From positions 1-35,807 of IMG/VR virus record IMGVR_UViG_3300025299_000044: DNA of 35,807 nt. The stretch is one strand, 5' to 3'. The stretch is from a virus. The notes under the pieces are model-generated. The model did no database searches, was not told the origin of the DNA, and saw only the letters and a program-made list of their open reading frames with translations. Position numbers and translations under genes: made by a program. This document shows positions 7,339 through 13,310 of the stretch, one piece after another (position 1 is the first letter of the stretch; the number at the start of each line of letters is the position of its first letter).

Positions 7339-8076
7339 TTAGGCGTTGAGCGGGTGTTGGGAGGCTTCTGCGTCGGTCATGCCGCCATCCGTCCCGAATT
7401 TCCGAAGATCAACGCGCTTGGCGTCGAACTTCTCCTTGGCGATGACCTTGTAGTCACGCGACCAGCCGTCACGGGTGGAAATGGACTGCCAGATATCGGC
7501 GCAGCGCTTCACGTCGGCCTCGGAGTGGCAATCGAGCAGATCCTTGTCGATCTCGGCCAACTGGCGCTTTTGCTCTGCTGAACTGATGGGCTTGGGTTCG
7601 TCGGACTTCGCCTTTTTGCCTTCCTCGGCAAACTCCTGGCGCACGGTGTTGACGTACTTGTTGTCGTCGAACATGCCCATATGCACATCAGCGCCGACGC
7701 CAATCAGCTTGAGAGCATTGGTGACAGCATCGGTGAACGCCTTCTTGAAGGCCTCGTCGTCCGTGCTAAGGCCATACTTGTTCTTCCCAGCAACCTTGTC
7801 GCCGCCGACGCCGAAAACGCGCTGCTCGGGCTTCTCGTGCCAAATGGACACGGTGCAATAAACGAGGATCTCCTCGCCAGCCGGAACGACTTGGAACGAC
7901 GGTTCGCCAATACCCCAACCAATCCCGCAGGGGCCAAATTCTTCCGTCATGCGGCGGTAGGAGAACATCGGCTTGATGGCCGTACCCTTGAAGCCACCAG
8001 CGCGGCTGAATTCCTTCGTGTGGGCTGGATCGGTCTTGCCGAGTTTGTCCCAAAGAGCTGTCTTGTCGGTCATCAC
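7339..8076 (-). CDS. Rad52-superfamily (Erf/Sak-like) single-strand annealing protein, probable
   Basis: The 245-residue protein sits between Gp157 and SSB, the usual place of phage recombinases. Residues 30-140 look like a Rad52/Erf core: PMFSYRRMTEEFGP, GWGIGEPSF, the beta hairpin ILVYCTVSIWHE and the helix DEAFKKAFTDAVTNALKLIG, where the conserved Ala/Thr-Asp-Ala helix precedes a short Gly-rich turn. The C-terminal half is charged and low in complexity, as in Erf proteins where it binds SSB. It would anneal complementary strands for phage recombination. Which subfamily is uncertain. Confidence 0.65.
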   Translation of the reverse strand: MMTDKTALWDKLGKTDPAHTKEFSRAGGFKGTAIKPMFSYRRMTEEFGPCGIGWGIGEPSFQVVPAGEEILVYCTVSIWHEKPEQRVFGVGGDKVAGKNKYGLSTDDEAFKKAFTDAVTNALKLIGVGADVHMGMFDDNKYVNTVRQEFAEEGKKAKSDEPKPISSAEQKRQLAEIDKDLLDCHSEADVKRCADIWQSISTRDGWSRDYKVIAKEKFDAKRVDLRKFGTDGGMTDAEASQHPLNA

Positions 8077-8582
8077 TTCACCCTTACTGTTAGGCCAACG
8101 TCGCCCATGACGAGCTGTGCGCCGGGGATTGCGTTCCCGCTTTCGAGAGCGGTCTTGATTTCTGCTGTGAGAGCCTTGCGCTCGGTCTTGAAGAAGCCTT
8201 GGGGCAGGGCGTCGAGATCGGTCACGTCAACGGACACGCGCGGTTTGGTGATCGACAGCGTGGCCTCTGGAAGCGTGATCTTCTCCTGCTGCGCTGCTTC
8301 CATGAGCTGCAGAATGATCTTCTTCACACCGGCAGACTTGCGCTCGAAACGCTTGCGGCGCTCCTGCATGTCGCCTTCACGTTCCTTGATGGCGGAGGCC
8401 ATGGTTTCGGCCTCACGGCGCTCTCCGAGGAGCTTTTCGAGGACGCGATGAAGATCGGTCTCGCCCTCAAGGCTATCGGCCAGCAGCGTCGCGTCTTCCT
8501 CAAGCTCTGGATAGGCGACGATCAGCGCCAGGATCTGTGTGCGGACGTTCTGAGCGTCCTTGAAGACGAACGAGCCCATCAC
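8073..8582 (-). CDS. Gp157-family protein (Siphovirus Gp157)
   Basis: The 169-residue protein has a long coiled coil in the first half (residues 35-105, with LLGERREAETMASAIKERE). A C-terminal domain follows with the family signature: an LMEAAQQEKITLPEATLSI hairpin, PRVSVDV, the LPQGFFKTE turn and ALESGNAIPGAQL. Gp157 proteins were first noted for phage resistance in Streptococcus thermophilus and are common in recombination clusters, next to SSB and annealing proteins, as here. The molecular role is not settled. ATGA-type overlap links it to the annealing gene. Confidence 0.85.
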   Translation of the reverse strand: MMGSFVFKDAQNVRTQILALIVAYPELEEDATLLADSLEGETDLHRVLEKLLGERREAETMASAIKEREGDMQERRKRFERKSAGVKKIILQLMEAAQQEKITLPEATLSITKPRVSVDVTDLDALPQGFFKTERKALTAEIKTALESGNAIPGAQLVMGDVGLTVRVK

Positions 8583-8797
8583 GCGGCCTCCTGCTCACGG
8601 TCGGCGCGGCGCGCTTCCCACTCTTCGGCAAAGTCCGCTTCACGCTCGTAGAAGTCGGCATGATCTTCGCGGCTCTGGGCGCACTTCAGGAGATACGACT
8701 TGCGCGGCTCCTTCTCGGTGACGGCTTCGACGCGGTATTCTGCAGCCATGACACGGGCGACGGCGGCGTATGCTCTGTAGTCACTTGGAGGCAACAT
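8579..8797 (-). CDS. Hypothetical small acidic helical protein
   Basis: A 72-residue, highly charged helical protein (for example YEREADFAEEWEARRADRE). An AGGAG Shine-Dalgarno lies seven bases before the ATG, and the start overlaps the end of the small membrane protein gene by 17 bases. No family is recognised. Four-base overlap with the Gp157 gene keeps it in the operon. Confidence 0.65.
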   Translation of the reverse strand: MLPPSDYRAYAAVARVMAAEYRVEAVTEKEPRKSYLLKCAQSREDHADFYEREADFAEEWEARRADREQEAA

Positions 8798-9011
8798 GTT
8801 CTTGCTCCTGTCGATCGAGTTGTTGACGGTGAAAGCCCTTGTCGGCCTCGTTCAGCGCCCAGTAGGCGACCAGCGTCACGACTACGGCTGATGTGAAGAT
8901 CCGGATGAAATCACCACGGCGTGCGGCAATCGTCGGGACCGGCGTCGGCTGCTGCTGGCACGTTCCGGCAGGGCAATCACATTCCCGGTATGTGCGGAGA
9001 TCACAACGCAT
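8781..9011 (-). CDS. Small single-span membrane protein
   Basis: With the ATG at 9011 the protein has 76 residues: a Cys-rich N-terminus (CDLRTYRECDCPAGTC, four Cys), a proline stretch, one hydrophobic segment (IFTSAVVVTLVAYWAL) and a charged C-terminal tail. The start lies inside the end of the preceding 57-residue gene, so translation is probably coupled; a longer in-frame start at 9056 is less likely. No family is recognised. The Cys cluster resembles small metal-binding or disulfide motifs. Confidence 0.55.
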   Translation of the reverse strand: MRCDLRTYRECDCPAGTCQQQPTPVPTIAARRGDFIRIFTSAVVVTLVAYWALNEADKGFHRQQLDRQEQEHVASK

Positions 9012-9174
9012 CGGCCATCTCCTCGATTTGCGCGTCGATATCTGCCTTGGCCTCATCGAGAGTGCGGGAAAAGCCGTGACGCGGATCGTCTACGTCGATG
9101 TCCTTGTGGTTCCACGCGTAGCCGATGCAGTATTCGTGGCGGATGTAGTAGCCGCGATATTCGATGTTATGCAT
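9001..9174 (-). CDS. Hypothetical 57-residue protein
   Basis: This small acidic protein begins MHNIEYRGYYIRHEYCIGYA and ends with an Asp/Glu-rich helix. It fits a frequent small alpha/beta pattern in rhizobial phages: a beta hairpin with a Tyr-rich strand followed by DEAKADIDAQIEE. The ATG overlaps the stop of the 49-residue gene before it by eight bases, and its end overlaps the start of the membrane protein gene. Function unknown. Confidence 0.6.
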   Translation of the reverse strand: MHNIEYRGYYIRHEYCIGYAWNHKDIDVDDPRHGFSRTLDEAKADIDAQIEEMADAL

Positions 9175-9316
9175 AGCTAGCCTCTTTCGTGTTCAGATGA
9201 TCCACAACCTCCTGCCATCCTTCTCGGTCGGCTTCGTCCTTGGCTTTCGCTAGGTGCTCTTCGGCGTGGCGGAGGAGTTGGGACTTCATGGTGAAGTCTT
9301 CGGGCTCATCGTCCAT
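9167..9316 (-). CDS. Hypothetical 49-residue protein
   Basis: A short, charged, helical protein (HAEEHLAKAKDEADREGWQE) placed between the 126-residue gene and the 57-residue gene. A GAGGC-type ribosome site precedes the ATG. Overlap with the following gene is eight bases. No family recognised; support comes from operon packing and protein-like composition. Confidence 0.5.
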   Translation of the reverse strand: MDDEPEDFTMKSQLLRHAEEHLAKAKDEADREGWQEVVDHLNTKEASYA

Positions 9317-9325
9317 CACGGCCTC

Positions 9326-9706
9326 CTATTCCGCAGCGTGAAGGTATTCGAGGCGAGCCTCGGCGTTGTGGACAGTGAAGCGGGAGGAAGCGTCTTGGCT
9401 CCAGCAAGCCCAAGAAATGCTATTGCGGACGTAGGCCGGGAACAGGCGCTCGTCGTCGAGGCCGAATTCCTCGTTGTTAGCTCGGTAGAGCCAGTGACTG
9501 GCAACTTCCTCGGTGATGTCTTCGGAAACCATCGTCTCGGGCGTCAGGCGGAAAATCCGCTGCACCTGATCACCAAACTCGTCGATGATGTGCTCGACCT
9601 TGTAGGAGCGTCCGTGGAACGGGCTTTCGCCAAAGAACGGCTTGCCGTCAGCGAATTGCTCAAGCGTGATGTAGGTTTCGGTTGCTTCGATGATGTGCTT
9701 GCGCAT
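9326..9706 (-). CDS. First gene of the leftward operon, hypothetical
   Basis: The ATG at 9706 has a GAGAG Shine-Dalgarno nearby and gives 126 residues starting MRKHIIEATETYITLEQF. A longer frame to 9820 would start inside the promoter and is unlikely. The protein is acidic and mixed alpha/beta, with DEFGDQVQRIFRLTPETM and a Trp-containing C-terminal part (SISWACWSQDASSRF). I recognise no family. As the promoter-proximal gene it should be expressed first after leftward transcription starts. Confidence 0.65.
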   Translation of the reverse strand: MRKHIIEATETYITLEQFADGKPFFGESPFHGRSYKVEHIIDEFGDQVQRIFRLTPETMVSEDITEEVASHWLYRANNEEFGLDDERLFPAYVRNSISWACWSQDASSRFTVHNAEARLEYLHAAE

Positions 9707-9792
9707 TGCCGTGCTCTCACCCTCTGTTCGATGCCGATCGACGTTTCTCTGAGCCCTGGGGCTAGTCAGTCGTTGATTGGCTGGTGAGTACA

Positions 9793-9820
9793 GTTGTAAC
9801 AGTTTATGCGACAGTGTCAA
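9793..9820 (-). promoter_or_regulatory. Leftward early promoter candidate
   Basis: On the minus strand TTGACA (9815-9820) and TACAAC (9793-9798) are separated by 16 bases and lie about 90 bases ahead of the first gene of the leftward operon. The -35 box sits in an imperfect dyad, CAGT-GTCA-ACTG, and repeated TGTAAC words occur on both sides (9796-9800 region and 9826-9831). A repressor could bind these. Confidence 0.6.
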
Positions 9821-9882
9821 CTGTGTGTAACATGTAATGACGCAAAATATTTGACATTGCTGCGCGCATGTAGCAAAAAGAA

Positions 9883-9911
9883 AGCGCCGGCGGGATGATC
9901 CGACCGGCGCT
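9883..9911 (-). terminator. Intrinsic terminator for leftward transcription
   Basis: The stem AGCGCCGG (9883-9890) pairs with CCGGCGCT (9904-9911) around a 13-base loop. Read on the minus strand it is followed by TTTCTTTTTG. It would stop transcripts arriving from the Arc-like gene before they enter the leftward early operon, whose own promoter lies just beyond it. Confidence 0.75.
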
Positions 9912-10425
9912 CAAAGCAGCGTTATTGATACAATCGACTTAACACATCACAACAATTGATGGAAGTCGAAAGCTGCCGAGAGGTGCTGAAAAGCGCAAAA
10001 TCTTGGGTCTGCTCGGAGGTTCCCGCCAAGATGATGTGCTTAGAGGTTCAAAGGCAGCGGTTTTTCAAGGGCATTGTCCCGCGCCGCCGATCATTCCGGT
10101 AAATCAATCCCAACGCGGTACTGGCGCCAGTCTCACCAGGCGGAATCGAACGGGGTTGATGGCCCGCCGGATCAACGAGTTTGCAGCTCGCCGGGAAACT
10201 GAAGCAGCTTATACCGAGTGCCGAAGAAAAGGCGCTTGCTCGTATCGGGGATAAATGAGCCTGACCAGCTCGATAAAAAGCCTTCCCCCGGTGTTAGACC
10301 CAGTAGCGGCTGGGAAATCAAACCGAGCTTCAGATTAGGTTGGTTCCACGGATGCTAGGTGCTGGTTAGTCAGCACAAGGTTGGATGTCTCTGTGTTAGA
10401 GACCATCCTAATGCCTAGGTTATAC
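9912..10425. other. Gap without an intact gene
   Basis: No convincing intact gene on either strand. The left 300 bases hold a decayed transposase-like stretch. The right 130 bases hold a cluster of hairpins. The longest plus-strand frame here (10003-10254) is Arg-rich and has no ribosome site of note. Confidence 0.6.
9959..10257 (+). pseudogene. Possible decayed IS transposase OrfA (IS66/IS2-like) remnant
   Basis: No single frame is intact, but pieces from three frames line up in the order expected for the DNA-binding OrfA of IS66/IS2-type elements: a Trp-containing SAKSWVCSEV-like segment, then INPNAVL in one frame continuing as YWRQSHQAE in another. At least three frameshifts and a stop would be needed to break it. 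No terminal inverted repeats are seen. This is a reading by eye of short segments and could be chance. Confidence 0.35.
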
Positions 10426-10428
10426 CTA
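10290..10428. ncRNA. Hairpin cluster, possible structured RNA or 3' UTR
   Basis: Successive perfect or near-perfect stems lie in about 140 bases: CCCAG/CTGGG (10299-10314), GTGCTG/CAGCAC (10359-10376), GGATGTCTCT/AGAGA-c-CATCC (10383-10408) and TAGGT/ACCTA (10416-10428). The word GTTAG appears in or beside three of the loops. The last stem covers the stop codon of the leftward Arc-like gene, so it may be that gene's 3' UTR, or an independent small RNA on either strand. Confidence 0.35.
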
Positions 10429-10698
10429 AAGACCAGACGCAGCTTCGATCTTCTCGATAATCGACCGCCAAAATTGAGCCTGATCGTCGATCGGCGCCAT
10501 CCTCACCAAATCAGCGATATCTCGAATGTATTCATCGACGATGGCTTCGGGCGGGTAGGTTCGCTCTAGGAGCGTCAGCAGCTCGGCGTTGACCGATCGA
10601 TCATTCTTCTCTGCAACCAGACGGATTCTTTCCTTGAGCCCATCCGGTAAACGGATGATGATCTTGTCCAGAGATCGGCTAGGGCTTTGATCAGTCAT
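10426..10698 (-). CDS. Arc-type ribbon-helix-helix DNA-binding protein
   Basis: With the ATG at 10698 the protein has 90 residues. Residues about 6-55 are an Arc/MetJ-like ribbon-helix-helix: the strand KIIIRLPDGLKERI, then helices LVAEKNDRSVNAELLTLLER with the typical R-S-x-N-x-E. The C-terminal helices (DEYIRDIADLVRM) may help oligomerise. A GTG at 10743 would add 15 residues. Neither start has a clear Shine-Dalgarno. In P22 the small Arc and Mnt repressors control an anti-repressor gene in a second immunity region; here the gene is divergent from an S24-like protein, which suggests a comparable job. A TGGCCA repeat upstream is a candidate operator. Confidence 0.85.
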   Translation of the reverse strand: MTDQSPSRSLDKIIIRLPDGLKERIRLVAEKNDRSVNAELLTLLERTYPPEAIVDEYIRDIADLVRMAPIDDQAQFWRSIIEKIEAASGL

Positions 10699-11018
10699 GC
10701 GAAATGCATAGCGGTTGCAATTAACCAAATAAATATTGGCCACTGGCCATACGCTTGAACTACTGGAACCGGGGGCGCTGGTTTATTACGATAGGTTGAG
10801 CAGTCCAAAGGGAGGAGAAGACCGCCGGGGAAAAGAGGAGAGGGCGAGGCCCGTTAGAATATTGGCCTTGTTTTCAAATGGGATAACGCAATTAAGAATG
10901 GAATTTTCAACATGCGAATGCAGACTACTATTGTTGTGCGTGTTTCTGCAATTCCCAATTGTGAGAATCAGAAGACATGCTGTCGGTTGGTCTCCCCTCT
11001 TGTTATGGGGGGTGCAAA
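10699..11018. promoter_or_regulatory. Divergent control region between Arc-like and S24-like genes
   Basis: This 320-base stretch has no convincing long gene. It holds a TGGCCA-c-TGGCCA repeat (10737-10749), each half itself a palindrome, about 40 bases before the Arc-like start. An imperfect dyad, ATTCCCA-attg-TGAGAAT, lies at 10951-10968. A purine-rich stretch lies at about 10806-10850. A possible 36-codon leader frame (10912-11022) ends in an ATGA overlap with the S24-like gene. I searched for the alphaproteobacterial LexA box GTTC-N7-GTTC; only a GAAC-N5-GAAC (10757-10769) with the wrong spacing is present. Confidence 0.5.
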
Positions 11019-11022
11019 ATGA
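10912..11022 (+). CDS. Possible 36-residue leader peptide ahead of the S24-like gene
   Basis: The frame starts MRMQTTIVVRVSAIPNCENQ, contains four Cys-region residues (NCEN, TCC) and ends with an ATGA overlap on the ATG of the next gene. It covers the candidate operator at 10951-10968. Translational coupling is the only real support; composition is not decisive. It could equally be untranslated leader. Confidence 0.3.
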   Translation: MRMQTTIVVRVSAIPNCENQKTCCRLVSPLVMGGAK

Positions 11023-11375
11023 ATTTAGATGGTAGGGCGACTTCGGTCGCGGTTTTGAACGACAGGTTCCGTGTTCACCCAGTTTTCGGGGACGTGATGG
11101 AGCCAGCACTTCGTGGGGGGCGAGACTACGTGCTCACCGCTCCGGTAACGTCATATGAAGGCGAGGGCGTGTACCTCGTCGATGCGGGGCTCGGAATTGA
11201 ACTATTTCGGGTCACTAATGTTCTCGGCCCAGATGGCGGATTGCTGCTCTCGCGAGAGAACACCATCTACCGATCCCATCGCATGACGCGGGAAGAGTTC
11301 GACGACGTTGTGGTCGGCAAGGTTGTCGCGGATATCCGCATCAGAGACGAGCGTCGGTTCATAGCCTACGGATGA
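11019..11375 (+). CDS. Free-standing S24/LexA-like domain without catalytic Ser and Lys
   Basis: The ATG at 11019 has a GGGGGG run six bases upstream. The 118 residues align along their length with the C-terminal peptidase domain of CI/LexA proteins: FGDVMEPALRGG for the usual GDSMEPTLxDGD, YVL, GEGVYLV for GGIYAL, GIELFRV for the VVVKRL strand, LLLSRENTIYRSHRM for the LxSDNPxY strand and VVVGKVVADIR for the final VVGRVV strand. The nucleophile Ser is Val26 and the general-base Lys is Phe63, so it cannot self-cleave. It also lacks any HTH. These domains dimerise, so it may pair with the CI-type repressor encoded next door and block or alter it. That role is inferred. An intrinsic terminator follows. 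Confidence 0.75.
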   Translation: MNLDGRATSVAVLNDRFRVHPVFGDVMEPALRGGRDYVLTAPVTSYEGEGVYLVDAGLGIELFRVTNVLGPDGGLLLSRENTIYRSHRMTREEFDDVVVGKVVADIRIRDERRFIAYG

Positions 11376-11380
11376 AGCCT

Positions 11381-11402
11381 AGGGCGGTCATGCCGCCCTT
11401 TT
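11381..11402 (+). terminator. Intrinsic terminator after the S24-like gene
   Basis: The perfect stem AGGGCGG (11381-11387) and CCGCCCT (11393-11399) around loop TCATG runs into TTTTC on the plus strand. It separates the rightward S24-like gene from the oppositely oriented repressor gene. Confidence 0.85.
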
Positions 11403-11405
11403 CGG

Positions 11406-12158
11406 TTAGATCGTAAAGCGGCCGATATAGCGGCCCACGATCTGGATCTCATCGAGATTTAACTCGCGCGTCGTGTGTCGCGGGTTGTCAGAAGAGATCT
11501 GAACCGTAATCCTCTCGTCGCCAGGGCGAGACGTGACCTCAAGCCTCTTCACGACCACACCGCCGAATTCATCAGCCAGCGCATAGATGCCAGGAGGCGA
11601 GGGAACGCGGTGACGGGTATCGACAAATACCACATCCCCATCTTCGATCGTTGGAGTCATGGAATCGCCCCGTGAAGGAAAAGCCGCGACGTGCTGAGGG
11701 CGAACGCCCATGCGGCCTAGCATCCACTCAGGAAGGCGCCAGTGATCGCGGACAGCCTCCTGCGCAAACGAGATGCCATTGCGACTGGACACTTCCAGAG
11801 CCGCAAATCCACCGCCGCCAAGACCGGCAATCAAATCGATCTCTGGGATATCCTTGGCAGTGGTTTCCGGCTTTGAATCTTCATGGCGATCCTCATGGGT
11901 ATCCGGGTCGAATGACGTCAAAAGGGATGCATCGACTTTCGGAGGCCGGTTGAGCATCAGCGCCTCTACGGTCGTCCCAAGGATCGGGGCCATCTTCTCG
12001 GCGCGATCTCTCTTGAGCTGATCATGATCATTAGCAAGCCGGTTGATAGTCGCACGCGAAACATCCAATGCTTCAGCGAGCGCTTCTTGTGAGCCAATTT
12101 TTGATGCTTTGAGAAAAGGATCGAGCCAATTTTTCGACATGACGATTTTATCCGTCAT
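11406..12158 (-). CDS. CI-type phage repressor (HTH plus S24 peptidase)
   Basis: The 250-residue protein keeps the prophage silent. Residues 22-65 form an HTH_XRE-like domain (SQEALAEALDVSRATINRLA). A linker holds the self-cleavage pair Ala111-Gly112 in LIAGLGGGG. The peptidase domain follows, with nucleophile Ser166 in RGDSMTPTIEDGD and base Lys204 in VVVKRLEV. It should bind operators as a dimer and be inactivated by RecA-stimulated self-cleavage after DNA damage. Starts at 12158 or 12140 (MSKNWLD) are both possible; a TTG at 12167 is weaker. It is divergent from the Cro-like gene across a region with a TGCTACAC/GTGTAGCA inverted pair. Confidence 0.92.
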   Translation of the reverse strand: MTDKIVMSKNWLDPFLKASKIGSQEALAEALDVSRATINRLANDHDQLKRDRAEKMAPILGTTVEALMLNRPPKVDASLLTSFDPDTHEDRHEDSKPETTAKDIPEIDLIAGLGGGGFAALEVSSRNGISFAQEAVRDHWRLPEWMLGRMGVRPQHVAAFPSRGDSMTPTIEDGDVVFVDTRHRVPSPPGIYALADEFGGVVVKRLEVTSRPGDERITVQISSDNPRHTTRELNLDEIQIVGRYIGRFTI

Positions 12159-12184
12159 CTCTGGCAAACGATCTATGCCATAAA

Positions 12185-12227
12185 ATGCTACACACCCGTT
12201 GACATTGCGTTAAGAGTGTAGCAATAA
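12185..12227. promoter_or_regulatory. Divergent CI/Cro promoter-operator region
   Basis: The rightward promoter has TTGACA (12199-12204) and an AT-rich -10 near 12222-12228 (CAATAAT), with 17 bases between. The leftward promoter has TTAACG (12208-12213) and TAGCAT (12185-12190) on the minus strand, also with 17 between. A perfect inverted pair, TGCTACAC (12186-12193) and GTGTAGCA (12216-12223), overlaps both -10 boxes, with half-sites 30 bases apart. The position is what is expected of the CI/Cro operator. Confidence 0.65.
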
Positions 12228-12234
12228 TTGCGAC

Positions 12235-12429
12235 ATGACCCTTGAAGATTATATCCACGAGCACACCACTGTAACAGCTTTTGCGGCATTGCTGGGCAAG
12301 AGCCGGGCACAAGTGCACCGGTATATGCGCGGTGAGAATCTCAGCAAGAGCGTCATCGAGGAAATCTGCCGCGCAACTGGCGGGGCAGTGCAGCCGAAGT
12401 CGTTTTTCCAAACAGAGAACGCAGCATGA
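12235..12429 (+). CDS. Cro-like HTH regulator
   Basis: This 64-residue protein is a single helix-turn-helix of the Cro/YdaS type. Residues 10-45 read TTVTAFAALLGKSRAQVHRY followed by a short wing (MRGENLSK) and a capping helix. It would bind the same operators as the CI-type protein and favour lytic growth. The ATG lies about seven bases after the predicted -10 box and no Shine-Dalgarno is present, so the mRNA is probably leaderless. It is the first gene of the rightward transcript. Confidence 0.85.
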   Translation: MTLEDYIHEHTTVTAFAALLGKSRAQVHRYMRGENLSKSVIEEICRATGGAVQPKSFFQTENAA

Positions 12430-12431
12430 CC

Positions 12432-12728
12432 TCAGTTCGCTTGAGATTTATCGACGGGCTTCGTCGCTTCTTTGATCATGTTGTCAAGAGCCGTGCGCAG
12501 TCCTTGGGCGGTAACAATATCCAGCCTCAGTCTGGCGCAGACTTCTACAACAGGGGCGTTGCCAAACTCAGCAATGAGGGAGCCGAGAGACAGGTAAACA
12601 ACGCCATTCAAATGGCGAACCTCTGTCAGGATGTTAACAAAGTTGACCCCTCCGGACTTGTCAATGATCTCAGCTTTTTCGTCGCCCAGAGTAAGCGTCT
12701 TACCGCTGCGAATAACTACGTCGTTCAT
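12432..12728 (-). CDS. Hypothetical protein, possibly DUF3467-like, on the opposite strand
   Basis: The ATG at 12728 has a GGGGG Shine-Dalgarno five to nine bases upstream and gives 98 residues. The sequence is protein-like: VNILTEVRHLNGVVYLSLG, then a strand with VVEVCARLRLDIVTAQGL and a helix RTALDNMIKEATKP. This resembles the short DUF3467 layout of two strands followed by a helix that starts after an S/T-x-Q-x-L turn. The overlapping plus frame (12426-12800) lacks such features. It converges on the cro-like gene with only two bases between the stops, so it could be a lysogeny-expressed gene or influence cro mRNA. Confidence 0.65.
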   Translation of the reverse strand: MNDVVIRSGKTLTLGDEKAEIIDKSGGVNFVNILTEVRHLNGVVYLSLGSLIAEFGNAPVVEVCARLRLDIVTAQGLRTALDNMIKEATKPVDKSQAN

Positions 12729-12786
12729 CAAAGCCCCCAAAGTAAGAATCATCCTGATCTGGAGAGATTGAATGCTCGCAACGCGG

Positions 12787-12796
12787 GAGTCGAGTC
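12787..12796. promoter_or_regulatory. Tandem GANTC sites
   Basis: Two adjacent GAGTC words, 54 bases ahead of the secreted-protein gene. GANTC is the target of the CcrM adenine methyltransferase and of GcrA-controlled promoters in Alphaproteobacteria. With a GcrA-like gene in this phage, the pair may be a regulatory site. Confidence 0.35.
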
Positions 12797-12849
12797 ATGA
12801 CCTCCTCCCGATCATTTGCAACACCTTCCACCCACAGAGAGGGCATGAA

Positions 12850-13143
12850 ATGAAAATCGCACTAGCACTTTCATCACTTCTCATAGCTTCCCCTGCAATG
12901 GCTGAAGGAAGCCTACGGACTGCTGCTCTCACTGCAGTTGGCATCGAGGTATGTGGAGCGCAGGTACAGAAGGGCGTCCTTACTGAACTGGTCGTTCGCG
13001 GCGCAGAGGAAACCGGCATCCCGGCAGAAACAGCGGCATACATCGCCCTCGGCATGAAGCTGGCATACACGGACATCATCGCGCGCACCAACACTGCTGC
13101 TGAGTTTTGCGCTGGTTCCAAGACGGCGAGGATTGGGCAGTGA
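12850..13143 (+). CDS. Small exported protein with signal peptide
   Basis: The ATG at 12850 follows a GAGGG Shine-Dalgarno. The 97-residue product has a clear Sec signal peptide (MKIALALSSLLIASPAMAEG, cleavage after AMA). The mature part has two Cys, in EVCGAQ and EFCAGS, likely joined by a disulfide in the periplasm. The mature domain is otherwise helical and has no recognised family. An exported protein just after the regulators, together with two membrane proteins, suggests a lysogenic-conversion or superinfection-exclusion set; this is inference from position. Confidence 0.75.
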   Translation: MKIALALSSLLIASPAMAEGSLRTAALTAVGIEVCGAQVQKGVLTELVVRGAEETGIPAETAAYIALGMKLAYTDIIARTNTAAEFCAGSKTARIGQ

Positions 13144-13310
13144 TCAGGCTACTTGCATATCGAATATCAAACATCGTTGATCTCGTCGGCATGTGGCTCA
13201 TTGGCTACTGCGCGGCATCTGGCCGTCCACTGACGGTTCTCGCGATCTTCGCAATCGGCCTGCCGCTTTCGGTCATCGTCGAGGAAATCGAGCGTAGGAG
13301 ACAAGCATGA
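13140..13310 (+). CDS. Small membrane protein
   Basis: The GTG start overlaps the preceding stop (GTGA) and gives 56 residues. There are two hydrophobic stretches, IVDLVGMWLIGYCAA and LTVLAIFAIGLPLSVIV, and a basic end (EIERRRQA). A GTG start is preferred over the upstream frame because of this coupling. No family recognised. It overlaps the next gene by four bases (ATGA). Confidence 0.65.
   Translation: MIRLLAYRISNIVDLVGMWLIGYCAASGRPLTVLAIFAIGLPLSVIVEEIERRRQA

Noticed and set aside
10003-10254. Plus-strand frame of 83 codons in the control region
   Set aside because: Arg/Gly-rich, no ribosome site, and other frames in the same stretch look equally (un)protein-like; better explained as decayed sequence.
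10757-10769. GAAC-N5-GAAC resembling an alphaproteobacterial LexA box
   Set aside because: The known box requires seven bases between the repeats; five does not fit, and no better site was seen nearby.
10736-11035. Plus-strand frame of 99 codons upstream of the S24-like gene
   Set aside because: It runs through candidate operators, overlaps the strong start at 11019 and has no family-like features.
12426-12800. Plus-strand frame after the Cro-like gene
   Set aside because: The minus-strand frame here has a better ribosome site and more protein-like sequence; the plus frame is Asn/Gln/Ser-rich.
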